DNA of 64,000 nt from positions 74,762,125 through 74,826,124 of the forward strand of contig NC_089742.1 of the NCBI RefSeq assembly GCF_040412425.1. Reading direction: 5' to 3'. The notes under the pieces are model-generated. The model was given only the letters and a program-made list of their open reading frames with translations, was not told the DNA's origin and did not search any database. This document shows, piece by piece, positions 1 through 11,669 of the stretch. Numbering within the stretch: position 1 is the first letter of the stretch; each line of letters begins with the position of its first letter. The position numbers and the translations under genes are program-made. This DNA comes from Macrobrachium rosenbergii (Eukaryota; Arthropoda; Malacostraca; Decapoda; Palaemonidae).

Positions 1-448
1 CCTGGAACACATTCAAGTGTTTCCAGAATCCCCACCCCCCCTCACCATACCCAGGCATCTTCTTTTGAGGGTAACCAAGACATATGCAGGATGTTGGCCC
101 CCTGCCTTACAACCTACTGTATGTTAAGATGACAGGACTATCATGCAAAACCAACTATTGTAGTTTAAACTAAAAATCCAAGAATTATTAAAATCACATC
201 ACTGATCACTGCTTTTTTATTACCACTCTTCTTCAGAAACTAACTACGGTGAGATAGTGAACTGATATTTTTTATGCTGCTTAGAGTGACAAGCTAATAA
301 CTAAACCCACCAACTACTTAAAAACTAAACAAATCAAAAATATAAACCCGGTAACTACTTAAAAACTACACAAATCAAAAATGATCTTTACATGCTTTAG
401 TGATCACACCTTTAAATACAGATATTAAATTTTAAAAATCAGTCTTAC
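1..448 (-). other. TTLL intron, left edge
   Basis: Intronic sequence downstream of the exon ending at 449. It is AT-rich. I see no exon or recognisable repeat. A short hairpin-like inverted repeat (CTGGAACAC / GTGTTTCCAG) lies at 2-27. Confidence 0.4.
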
Positions 449-617
449 TTTATCTTCTGCCCTTAGCCAAGCATCAAATGAGCCTTTCATGCCGAACCCA
501 AAATCTTTGTAATATTTGGCAAGTGAGGGTACCTTCCAGACTGGCAAATAATCATCACCAACTACATATTTATCACGTATTTCTGGATCAAATGGATGGT
601 ATTTCTCAGGACAAAAT
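449..617 (-). CDS. TTLL15-like protein, third exon
   Basis: A 169-bp exon continuing the TTLL gene towards the left edge. The acceptor is TATTTTTCAG ending at 618; its first base completes the Arg codon started in the previous exon. The 56 codons that follow include FCPEKYHPFDPEIRDKYVVG, DDYLPVWKVPSLAKYYKDFG and FGMKGSFDAWLRAEDK, typical of the stretch after the VLFRFC motif in TTLL proteins, where residues of the substrate-contacting loop lie. The donor is AAA|GTAAGA with GT at 448-447, leaving phase 0. The rest of the ATP-grasp domain must lie beyond the left edge, so the gene is partial. Reading frame and splice phase agree with the exon at 3955-4528, which makes this a confident exon although it is too short to stand out as an open frame. 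Confidence 0.85.
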
Positions 618-3600
618 CTGAAAAATAGAAATTGTGAGTTTAGTAACCTACCACAGCATAAAATAAATTAGTAAGAAATATCCATTATTAAATCATCAAA
701 TATTCATAGTTAACAACAAACTAAACTTTTTGAACGCTAAAAATACTGTACAAAAATTAACTATCGTAAAGTTGTTTTACTATAAAAACTCATTACTTTA
801 TGAAGCCTCTTCTGTGGTAGCAGTTGCCTCGAGACATAACCTAGATAAGTCTCCCTTTCCACCTGTTATGAGCATGCAACAAGGTATTGTAGTGCCTCAT
901 TATGAAACATTAAAATCTTTTCCATATTATTCAAACATTCTAGCTTTCATTATTATAGCTGTCATACTGATGATACTTGCATCACTTTTTTTCTCATTTC
1001 TTGGTATGTGTATATTTTTGACAGCTTGGAGTTTGTAAATGGACTTCCAATCAGCAGTAATCTCTGAACAACTGAGCTGGCTCCTAGATGTCTTTTTCAG
1101 TTAGTCATTGTATTCTTGATGTTGGATTACATTTAAGTATATACTTTGGACCACTTAATGGACTCTGGGTTTAAATTTATGCATATCTTTTGCATATTTG
1201 AGTCGTTATAACCTTGAAATATGCATTATTGAGTTTACTTTGATGCAGTGTTTAGCCTAGCACTTGGAAAGCAAAACCATAGCTAAATTTATGATTTTTT
1301 TTCAAGTAGCTTATTACACTACTATATTGCCCAGTATCAAATTTTTCCAAAATAAGTTCCTGAAATTTACAGTGTGTCCTAGAGGTTGAAAGTTGTTTCA
1401 CATGGCCCATCCTAACCCCAGAAGGAGGTTATCTTTTTACAGGCTGCTCTATGAGCAAGAGCCTGAGCTGGCTTTAACAATAGGTTATCTTTGTTAGAGT
1501 AATAAGAACTACTGTATAACCTCTGAATAAAGTGTATAAATTATTGTAGTTAAAAGGGTAAAATAAAGTGTATAAATTATTGTAGTTAAAACAGTAAAAC
1601 AAATTATCATTACAAAACAAAAAACATATGATGTCATACATGTTCATTCCCAATTATTATGGACAAGTTAACAGACAAGTAGTAACTTAAATGTTGTATC
1701 TCAACATTATCTGTATTTTCGTTCTTCTTAAGCAAAACATTATTTGTATTTTCGCTCTTCTTAAGCAACCCTGACTTAATTTTAAGTAATAATTATTACC
1801 TAACAAAAGTAGCACTGCAGTATGCTAAAATGGTTTACTGATTAACCATGCTATAACAAGAATATTCTACTCAAAATGGAAATTCTTATGATAATGTCTT
1901 CAAACCTTCACATCTGACTATTTTATGCTTGGTAACAATGTGCAAACTATTTTCAGGTTTTGAAGATTAAAAGATTGAAAATGTTCATTGCATTTAATTT
2001 ATGATGCCATGTTCATGATAAGTTTTTTAACTTAATGAAACTGCAATACAATGTTACCTCATAATCCCAATATTTCCTATTGTTGTGTTTTGTTTTCCTT
2101 TGTCTGAGATAAAAAAATAATTGCTGTGTGAGCCTACATCTCATGCTGTCTGAATCTTGAAATACTGCACCAGCTGTATCCCCATCTATTTGCATCTATT
2201 TAAATCATAAATGTTGCTGTGTTAGTTTTTCACTTTGCTGATATGTCAACTTCAGAAAAGCTTATTTTATATTACAGTAAAATCAATGAGTTTGACAAAA
2301 CAAAACATCACATTTTTAAGATAAATAGACTGAAAAAACTACAATAATCCATTTGAAGTACCAGCCAAAGTCAATCTAATGCACTGAGACAACTGAATAT
2401 GTACAGCACGATTACCAAAACAAAGCCATTAACTTGTGAATACTGCCACCTTATTTTCATGTTTATTTATTATTTCCAAAAATTTTGCTACTCAAAATTG
2501 AGGTGCTTCTTTGGGGTCAGAGTGCTTTTGATGCCAAGAAATACGGTAATTTCTATTAAAATTACTCCAATATTGGATTACTGGTTAGGGTATAGATAAA
2601 AGGTTTAAATAGTTTCACTTCTGCATCATTATCCTAGTTATGTAACTTTGCAAGCTAATTTAGGGAATGTTAACTTTAAGTGCTGAAACATTTTAAATAA
2701 TAGTACTTATCTGTGTATTACTGATCATGTCTTAGCACAGGTGTATTGGGAATCCCAGCAAACATTGCTATAGTACTACTGTTTCATGGACAGTATTGAG
2801 AAGGACCCCCATTTGTTATGTAGAGCTAGCCGGGGCCAAATATGCACTCCAGATTAAGTTTACGAAAAATTCAGACTGGCTGACCTCTCAAAGGGCATTC
2901 TATAATTTCAAGAGGAGCTATCAGAAGTCCAGGAGTTCCACAGTGAGGTTTCCTCCACAACAAAGAGAATCTCAGTGTCACTGAAGAACATGGGCAGAGC
3001 TAAATCAGGTGAGAAGGGCTCTAAATTTAATAAGTTTCAGCGTCCTTTCCTATTCTCAATTCCAACAAAAGATGGAGCAAAATCTCCATGACTTGAGAAC
3101 CTTACTTGAGGATATATATTCCTAGCCAGACCCTTGTAGCCCTCCATTTCATCACTACAAGAGTTTTTCTTTTTGTGATATTTTCAAGCACTACAGTATC
3201 AACAAATATGGAGATTCTTGTGCCTCTGATAATGTACCATCAGCACATGATAATAAATTGTTCTGTAATAACAATGTTCCTCATGTTTCTGGTTCCTTTT
3301 CACCAGCATGTGGACTAGTAGCAGCAACACATGCCTTCTCATTAGATGTTGAGGTGAGTCCAAATGCTGAGTCTTCTCACACTACAGTAGCTCCTCACCA
3401 TGAGACAACCTTTGATGCTGTGGCCATGAATTACCATTTAGCCAGTGGCAACTCTCAAAGAACAAAGTTGGCTTATACTTTCCCCCTTCCATGGGTGTGC
3501 CTGTGACTTGTGCCACATAAAGGAGACATCAAGTTTTCTACAAAGTGCTTATCTCAGTCCAAAGCAGGATTGAATTATGCTGATTTCCTAATCTCTAGCA

Positions 3601-3954
3601 GCTCAGCCCATTTTGGTGAACTGGCTTTGACAATTCATTTCACCCTTCATTATAATGGAAAAGTAAAGGTTAATAAACCAGCGCCAAGCAGTAACAATAA
3701 ACAAAATACCATCTCTCAGGGTAGTTCTGGAATGGAGCAATGTACCAAGAACCTGCATGCTCTACATCGCCTAGATCTAATATCTCAATTGTCTGAAGTA
3801 TCTAACTGAACTTGGATACCTGGATACATCCTCAGATAGCTGTAAATGGAAAGAGTTCTTCTGGGCACATCTCGAATAAACAGCTACCATTGAAGGACTA
3901 TCATACAATAATAAGTTTGTTGAAAATACTGACTTGATTCTTGATTTTCCATAC
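618..3954 (-). other. TTLL intron with two short tandem duplications
   Basis: A 3.3-kb intron between the second and third recognised exons. Short open frames on both strands here have no family signature and no codon-level sign of selection. Direct duplications are visible: a 36-bp unit at 1526-1561 repeated at 1562-1597, and a 33-bp unit at 1703-1735 repeated at 1736-1768. I see nothing else I can name. Confidence 0.5.
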
Positions 3955-4528
3955 CTAAAAAGTACGTCTCCTTCAAATACATAAACTCGTAAAGGTTCAA
4001 TTGATGTGATAATCGTATAAACTCCAATATCAAATTTGTGTCCGTCTATAAGAATTGGATTGTGAATAAATTCCTGGACAAAAGTCCCTTCAATGCCAAG
4101 ATCCAAAGCATCTAGCTTTTCTATCTTAATGCCCCTGTGATTATTTGACTTTTGTACAAACATCATCTCTGGATTTTTCTTGGCATGAGTCAGTAACTGG
4201 TCCTTTTCAGCTGGCATTCGGAATGCTTTGGGAACATGGGGCAGACCCGAAATGGCTAAATTCACCTTATTGGATATATAACCAGATCCTGGGAAGTGGT
4301 TGACCTTCTGGTGGGGCTTTAGGTTAACCATCATGGTCTTCAGCTCTCTAAAAGGATAGTTGTGTGACCACAAGACATCCCAGTCATCACCATCATTAGC
4401 TAGATTATACCCTAGCCTACTGAAAACATTGGTCACATGCTTAAGATATCCTGTGTTTTTTTTATTTCCTCTGATCCATGCCACAGGTTTTGCACGACTG
4501 GTATCCTCAGCTTTAGTAACTGCATCTC
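3955..4528 (-). CDS. TTLL15-like protein, ATP-grasp core exon
   Basis: A 574-bp exon encoding most of the tubulin-tyrosine-ligase-like catalytic core. TTLL enzymes use an ATP-grasp fold to add amino acids, mostly glutamate or glycine, to tubulin or other proteins. Family signatures in order: WDVLWSHNYPF, NHFPGSGYISNK (the FPG..I..K element near the nucleotide site), MFVQKSNNHRGIKI, FVQEFIHNPILIDGHKFDIG (substrate and ATP-binding strand) and YTIITSIEPLRVYVFEGDVL. The acceptor is TATTGCAG ending at 4529 and the donor is AG|GTATGG at 3954. Two bases complete the previous codon and two bases begin an Arg codon finished by the exon at 617. The frame is open, with no frameshift or stop. An ATG at 4562 lies upstream of the acceptor and is probably intronic. 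TTLL identity is strong; the TTLL15-type call rests on the HFPGSGYIS motif and the anchor exon. Confidence 0.88.
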
Positions 4529-5059
4529 CTGCAATACATAACACTACATTCAGAATTCTCATTATTTAAAACAATGACAAATGTTAGGGGAAAGGCACAT
4601 TTACAAGCATGAACCCTTGAAAGTACACTGAAATTCATTATTATAAAACTGCTTTTAAATATTTTCCTGTCATATTTGTCATACAAAATTACAACTAAAT
4701 TTCAAGTTTTCTAATTACTGTACAATCTCTTGTTTCACTTATATGACACTACTGGAATGGTGATGTATTAACCAAGAATAGTAATCAAATGAAGACAAGA
4801 TCTTTGACATTCTGTTCTGCTGAGCATCATTTAGTACAAGGGACCTTCCCACAGGGTCATATTCATCATTAGCCATTTTGGAAAATAAAATTAGCCACTG
4901 GGGAGGAACTAATCAGGGAACCTGGAAGCAGGGAATTTGCACTAAAATAACAATTTGTATATTGAAAATTAAATTATTTTGCCCACTAAAATATACGACT
5001 CATATTTCACGGATGTGAGAAATGACAGCTTTTCTGTATTCCTACAAACTACACTCAAC

Positions 5060-6500
5060 AGTGATGGTACAGTAATATTAACAGTTTATACAGTAACACA
5101 GATCTTAAGGTCTTGGGTAAATAAAATAGGTTGTTAGTGTACCAGAGGACCCAATGATCATCATCAATTGCATAGTCTTCTCCCTTTATGGGACTATACA
5201 CATTAAATGAGTTTTTGCCACTCTTCTCTGAACTGTGCTCTTTTTGACTGAGCTTCCATAAAGTCAAAGTCTTCGTCTATTCCATTCTGTGATTTCTTGA
5301 TCTCCACTACTACTTCAACATCAAGTGCTTTCCTCACAAACTGTACCTCACCTCTTCTCATCACATGCCTAAACTAACTCATTTTTGAGATCTCAAGTTT
5401 TATCCAGCACTTTGATACCATGTCTTTCCACCAATTCTTTGTTCATCATAAAATTCTCCAATGTACTCCAGCCCTGAATCTTAATATTTTATAGTCACAC
5501 CATTTTAAAATCACCTTTTCCCTTGTCAGTGCCCATTTTTTTCTGCATACAGTAGTACAAACCCATACGTAACCACTGTTGGTCTTTGCTCTCCCTAAAA
5601 TGGGACATTTTTACTTACCATTACAGTAATCTGACTCTCTCAAAATCATCCACGCTGCAGCTACTCTCTAATTGCTCTCATCCCTTCTCATCACATGTCC
5701 ATAACATCTTAACCTTTGAAATCTCAGTCTTTTTTCCAGGTCATCATACCACAACTTTCCATTAATTCTGCACTTGTAATGTGATCTTCCCTCCTTACTA
5801 CAGCTATGTATCTTGATACTTTCCATACTTTCCAGCTACATATCTTCAAAATCTCCTACATACTGTATTCCTTCTCAGTGGCCACAATCCTGCTGCTTAA
5901 AGTAATATTGGTCTTATGTACTTACTATGTGACTTTTTTCTCACTACTAATGGGACATTGTCTATTTACCAGCTGTCAAGTTGTCTCCCATTTCATCCAT
6001 GCTACAGCTTCTGTCCTACTAGTCTCTTGACTCCTGATTTAAAGTCCAATGTGTCTCTAAGGCAACAGAAATGCTCTATATCTTTTAGGACTTTCCTATC
6101 ACAACAGGGTTTTGAACTCACCTCTTATCCATTTGTTCAACCCAAATACCTTCCTCGCAACAATGTACTTTGTATTTTGCTTCCTTTCTTGTTACCATTA
6201 TATTTGTTTTGCTAAAACTTCTTTTATAATTCTCTCCTCTCTTCTCCCTACACATTCAATTCTTTTCCTTTTTAAACACCTCCACCACCTTTCTTGGATT
6301 CTACAATAAGCACTGGGTCATCTGCATAAAGCAGCTCCAAGGGGGGGCCCTTACCTGCACTCCTCTTTACGTACTTTCTTCCTTTCCTATAAACATCAAA
6401 AGTTCAGCACTGATCCTTGATGGACAAAAATTTGTACCTTTAAAGTATTCCAGCACATCTACAGTCTTCACTCTCAGATCTAGCATTTTAGTATAGAAAC
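5060..6500 (-). mobile_element. Degraded LINE 3' remnant(s), RTE-like
   Basis: Minus-strand translation around 5690-5760 reads LRCYGHVMRRDES, and around 5290-5380 a related FRHVMRRGEV appears. This W/CYGHVxRRxEE motif is typical of the last residues of endonuclease-reverse-transcriptase LINE proteins, downstream of the RT domain. Pieces are joined by many stops and indels. The two occurrences of the motif suggest two partial copies side by side. The rest of the stretch to about 6500 is pyrimidine-rich and resembles further decayed LINE or repeat sequence. Clade and boundaries are uncertain. Confidence 0.35.
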
Positions 6501-7648
6501 ATCACTAGTTTAATGAGTCTTCCTGGTACCTCTAATGTTGTAAAGTCCACTTAATTATTTGTCTGATACTTTGTTACTACTATTGCAAGAACAACACATA
6601 CGTGATATAATCTCCTCCTCTCAGAATGGTAATATTCCTCATCGTAAAGAAAGAATACTTATAAGAAAAGCTTACTACAAGCAGAGCGCTTAACATGAGA
6701 CATTCACAGTGCTGAAATAAATAAAACCAATATCAACTAAAACAGTTTTCAAGTACAGTATCTATTACTGAGTCATCATTGTTAACAACAGCAATGATTC
6801 TACTTTTATATTCTGCAACCCTCAAAGATTTGATACTTTTCCTTAATCCAACTTTAACCACATACAAAACATCAATGGCCTTTACCCACATACTCTTGGG
6901 AAATCAGTTAGCCTTGGATTACACTGTTTAGTGACTTTACTTCTAATGATAAACTTTAGAATTTTTCCTGCTACTGCTTTTCCTGACTCATAACTTTTCT
7001 TTCTTTCAAAAACAAATCTTTTGCTTTCTTTGCTCACCCTTCTTCATCCTTTTACAATTTCTTTTTTTCTTTCAGACTGGTCTAGAAGAGGGTACAGCAC
7101 TGAAATGCATAACGGTTCTCAAAAATGTCTCTTCAATGAATAATATAATAATGGTATGTGTACAGTATAATAAAGTATAATGGTATGTGTATAATATAGT
7201 ACAGTACAATGGTATAGTGTGTATAATATAATACTGGTATAATTACCAAAACTCTTACCCCTCACAACTAATCGAACAGTTAACAAGTCTGATTAATGTT
7301 CTTACATCACTAACTACTGGAAAAGTTCTCAACAAACTAAAACTTAAGCTCAAGGGTTCTTGTAACTTACAAATGTAAATGATCCACTGATAGAATTCAT
7401 TTATAAGATCCAGTCATGGGACCAAACATATACAGTAAAACAAAAGTAGCAGTAAAAAGAGCGACAGAACAAAAGCCTATGGAAAAGACCTACAGGAGTG
7501 ACAGCGTGCAACTAAAAGTAAACAAAAATAACAATAACACAAGTTAAGACAAATACAGAGGGGGAGGAGGAAATCTGTGAGTTTGACAGAACAAGCTGCA
7601 TGGTAAAAGGTGATTCCATAAAAGGAAGGTCTTGAGGGGTTGTGGTAT

Positions 7649-8019
7649 TGTAAAGTCCCCGCTAAGCGGGTTTTCTGCGGTGACGACCCGTTTTCTTTGC
7701 TTCTCCTAGGATCGCCGCTCCTGGAACAATGGGTCACGCAAATTCAGACATACCCACTCAATTAAATTGTTTTGTGTAAATATTTACCTGCTACCAAATT
7801 GTATGTTATGCGTTTCTTTTTATCAGGTATCAGACTGTATTCAACTCTGCTATTGCTCATTTCTGTAACTCAAAGTGTGTTTTTTTATTGTATTTATTAT
7901 CAAATGTTATTGACCTCAGGTCACCCTAGTTCTCATTGTATTCCTCGGCGTGACGTCAGTCCGCCGCTATATAAAGCAGCAGTAACCTTATCCTGCTCAT
8001 TTCTTTCGCACCTCTTAAA
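7649..8019 (+). repeat. 5' LTR of a deleted Ty3/Gypsy element
   Basis: Begins TGTAAAGTCCCCGCTAAGCG, as do the LTRs at 52514, 57133 and (reverse) 56339, and ends just before a primer-site-like TGGTGACCCCG. It holds a CRE-like TGACGTCA and a TATA box (CTATATAAAG, about 7968-7977), a plausible RNA polymerase II promoter. The 3' end has decayed (TTAAA where relatives have TCACA). About 371 bp. Confidence 0.85.
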
Positions 8020-8020
8020 G

Positions 8021-8031
8021 TGGTGACCCCG
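8021..8031 (+). other. Primer-binding site, tRNA-Trp-like
   Basis: TGGTGACCCCG follows the LTR after one base. From general knowledge of tRNA 3' ends, this matches the complement of eukaryotic tRNA-Trp for about 11 bases. The same site follows the LTR at 57492. Confidence 0.55.
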
Positions 8032-8252
8032 GAGTGGTTCCCGGAGCCATTAGCGGACTCACAAGGCGACTTAGTCTTGGCTCCAGGAACTACCCACGCC
8101 CCTAGCGGACTAATTACGGCGCTGTAACCAGCGTTCGGGCGTGCTGACTCCCGTCGGCAAATCACCAGCGTCATTTAACGGACTCACACGGCACGCTCCC
8201 AAGTGTGTATTGACGCGAGTATTCCACTCCAATTAAGAGGGCAAGAGCGAGC

Positions 8253-8785
8253 ATGGATGCGGACATCCCCTCCCTCGTTCAGTTAACCGTAAACCTCACG
8301 GATTCAGACGTTTACCTCCCACCCATATCACCCACGCCCCTCTCCGTGCCGAGGCTCTCGCGCTCCTCCACACCGCTGCCCGCACCCCACAAACTGCCCT
8401 GCCCGGCGCCCTGTCCGGCAGGTCGAACAAAAGCCGCCCTCGCCATAAAGCTGCCGGGGGGAGTATTTGTAAAGTCCTCGCTAAGCGGGTTTTCTGTGGA
8501 GACGACCCGTTTTCTTTGCTTCGCCTAGCATCGCCGCTCCTGGGATAACGGGTCACGCAAATTCAGACATACCCAATCAATTAAATTATTTTATGTAAAT
8601 ATTTACCATCTACCAAATTGTATGTTATGCGTTTCTTTTTCTCAGGTATCAGAATGCATTCAACTCTGCTATTGCTCATTTCTATAACTCAAAAGTGTGT
8701 TGTTTATTGTATTTTTGTCAATGGAGTGGATGGGAACATGCAAGAAGGCCTCCAGCCCGTGGGCCTCAACTCACCACATAATTTA
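8253..8785 (+). pseudogene. Gypsy gag start fused to 3' LTR and an RT scrap
   Basis: The gag frame opens at 8253 (MDADIPSLVQLTVNLTDSD), clearly related to the gag starts at 57733 and 55760 (minus), and runs to IKLP at about 8455. There it joins directly to GGGGGAGTAT, the purine tract that precedes the 3' LTR in the full-length relative, and a 3' LTR starts at 8468. The central gag-pol body has therefore been deleted, probably at a G-rich microhomology. The second LTR matches the first until about 8712 and then stops. The next 70 bases (8712-8785) encode a scrap of RT (a diverged form of GICRKAPSPWASPLH), in the same orientation. Nothing here can encode a full protein. Confidence 0.75.
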
Positions 8786-8799
8786 CAGTTAGAGTTTTA

Positions 8800-9700
8800 T
8801 ATCATTAATGTATATATAAGAATATTTATATCCTAAACGAATTTATAATTAAATATCTAGTTTAGATAATGCCCTTCATATACAATATATATTGCTGTTT
8901 TATATATACGATATAAATAGTGTCTCATACTGATATATATATATATTTAAAAATATATATATGAATTTCAGCTGCTTCCACAAAGATCCTATTTATTTTA
9001 TATATTATTTATTATTATATAGAGCCATTATATATATATATATCATATATTATATTTTGGTTTGTATATATCCTTTGCCAGACTATCAGCCATCTCATTC
9101 AAATGAATACCAATATGAGATGGCAATCAGAAACTTGACAAAATATATATTTATATATTATATTACATACACAAGTTATTTACACTTATTTACCAATATA
9201 TATTTATCAATTAAAATTAGAGTTAAGAGCAATTAAGGATATATATATGGCAATCCACGAAAACAAACATATTTTCATCTTGTTTACTGTATTATATAGT
9301 TAATATTTATATATGAATGGTATGTAATTCAGCGGTATTATAGGTAGTTTTATCTTATATTATATTTTGACTGTGTCTCGTCAATATATATATATCATTT
9401 ATATATATATTATATATATATACCACATATTACATCCAACCTTGATACCATTCACTGAACCATCACAGTACATATGTACTATTACCCTTAGGCAATGTAT
9501 TTATTTTAGACAAAATATTTGTTTCCATATATATTATGTGTTGCATATCACTTTTTTACAGTATATAGTTTATAATATATTTACATTTATTTTGTAATAT
9601 TATATACGGCTTCATTGGAACTACTACTTGTAATTTTACACAGAATCTTATAATATCATATATCATCAGTATATTATACATATTTTCTTAAAATAACTGT
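8800..9700. other. AT-rich low-complexity tract
   Basis: Runs of TATATA and similar AT-only words with short unique spacers. The small frames within it, rich in Ile and Tyr, are composition artefacts. I see no gene. Confidence 0.7.
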
Positions 9701-9839
9701 TGAATTTAACATGACAACTTCTATTGCCTGAATAACTGTCAGCACTCTTTATAGGTTCTTTTCCCCTTCTAATCATACGAAGAGCAGCCATAGCCGCTAC
9801 CTCTTGTACTTGATCAACACACTATAGATTCAATTCCAG

Positions 9840-11660
9840 CCTCATGATTTCAATCCTAGTACTTATGGAACAACCCAAAAATAACTCATTGCTTTATTCT
9901 GAATTATTTCCAGTGGTCTCAACTCTGTGTTCAATAATTTATATAGCACAGGTGATGCATAGTCAATAACTGAACGCACCGTACTGATGTACATCATTCT
10001 TAAAACAGGAATACCAGCACCATTACCTTTGTTTGCCAACACTGCAAAGGTCCTCATTCGAGCTAGACAGACATTTTCAATATATTAATTTAATTCGAGC
10101 TTTGTTAAATCCAGTGTACATACCCAGATACTTATAATATTTAGTTTCTCCAAAGTTTTACCATTTATAGTAACTGTATTACTATTAGCCATCTTGATTG
10201 AAATTTGCTCTTTTGTTCATTTATCACCAAGCCCATGTGCATGCACAAATTCTGTAATTCTGCCATAGCCCTATTAAATGATTTCACTGACACACTGTAT
10301 CAGAATATCATCAGCATAAATAATAACCTCCAGTACCAGCAGGGAAATTATGCCTTGCATTTTTATCCATTAAAACATTAAAGGGTAGGACTAAGAACAC
10401 CATATATGAGGAATACCGCAACTCCATCAACATTTCCTCGGACTCATATCCTTGAAAACCAAACTTTTGCTCTTCTTTCAGTTAAGTAACCCTAATCCAC
10501 CTCAGTAAAAATCCCTGGCACTTTGTTAACGAGCTCTTCAAGAATCACATCACTGCAAGCCCTGTCAAAAGCTCCTTTCAAGTCAACAAATACTCTGCAT
10601 TTAACATTAGCATTACTTAAGGCTTTAATAACGCAATTATAAAGTACTCTTATATTTTATGAAACCAAACATATTGACGATAATTGGTCACCAATCATAG
10701 TATATCTATTTAATACAAGACTCTCCATTAATTTACACAACAAGATGTAATAAATAGGCCTATATTCTCCGTTGCTCTTTCAAAATAGGTACAACAAGAG
10801 CTATCTTCCATTTATATAGCAGCCTGCCATTTTATATGAAAGATTAATTAGATCTAACAAAGGACTATCCTCCATCATAATTAAACAGTTTACAACATCA
10901 TGCGTTATCCCATCCGCACCTGGCGCGGTAGATTAACCTTTCTTCATACAAAAACAATTCGTCTTTTGTAAATGGCAAGCAAGTCTCACAGTTGATCGCC
11001 TCTTGTAACGCCAATGAGTTGTATTTTGTTTATGGCGCCTATTACGTAAGCAGGCCTGAACATTGTTTCAGACCACTGATACTTGCGGCTTCCGATACAA
11101 TTTCCTAATCAATTCGTTCACTTTACCATTCGGATCGTGATGAGCTACGGTTTCTCTTCCTTTTCTTTCTAACTTTATTGACTAAATTATATATAGACCC
11201 AATCTCTTTATAAAGAAATTTCTTCCAATATTGACTTCTGACCTTCCTTCTTACCTCTGCAGTCCCGTCTGCCATCTGCATCATGGTTTCTCTACTCGAT
11301 CATCATTTTGGATTCTTACTCCAATTACTTTGAGCTTTTATGAAGCAATTTATTCCAACCCCGAACTATTTTGTCATTTGAATACACAGTCTTTTATATG
11401 ACGGGGAAGCCATTCTATTTTAGGAATATTTAAAATACTATCAATGACAGTGAGCAAATCTTCATAGAATATGTTTCATCGTTTTGATGACCATTAACAT
11501 CCTTATAATGTCTGTACCACTCACCAACTTTATTCATAAATTCTAATTTTTTATCATGTTTTAAATGATAGCACTTCATTTTACTGACAAACATCTTGTT
11601 TATACTTAAAGATACTTCTATAGCAAAATGATCACTAACGAGCTCACTAACAATTACTGA
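9840..11660 (-). mobile_element. Degraded non-LTR retrotransposon, Jockey/I-type RT
   Basis: Minus-strand pieces in RT order: PAPGADGITHDVVNCLI (about 10900), KLMESLVLNRY, VKCRVFVDLKGAFDRA (about 10600), a remnant of the GVLSPTL box, IIYADDILIQ (catalytic YADD at 10318-10307), YLGMYTG, and a readable C-terminal segment at 10057-9863 (IDYASPVLYKLLNTELRPLE, then IIQNKAM), the 'IDYGSPVY...KIQN' element found after RT in Jockey/I-group LINEs. Many stops and frameshifts separate the pieces. The stretch 10930-11660 is probably the decayed upstream part, but I cannot read an endonuclease in it. Confidence 0.6.
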
Positions 11661-11669
11661 ATCAGCTGT

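Noticed and set aside
730..1038. 102-codon frame ending in a hydrophobic stretch
   Set aside because: No family signature, inside the TTLL intron on the opposite strand, AT-rich composition; most likely chance.
7641..8785. An endogenous retrovirus with an envelope gene
   Set aside because: No envelope-like frame in this or the other Gypsy copies; pol ends directly at the purine tract in the full-length element.
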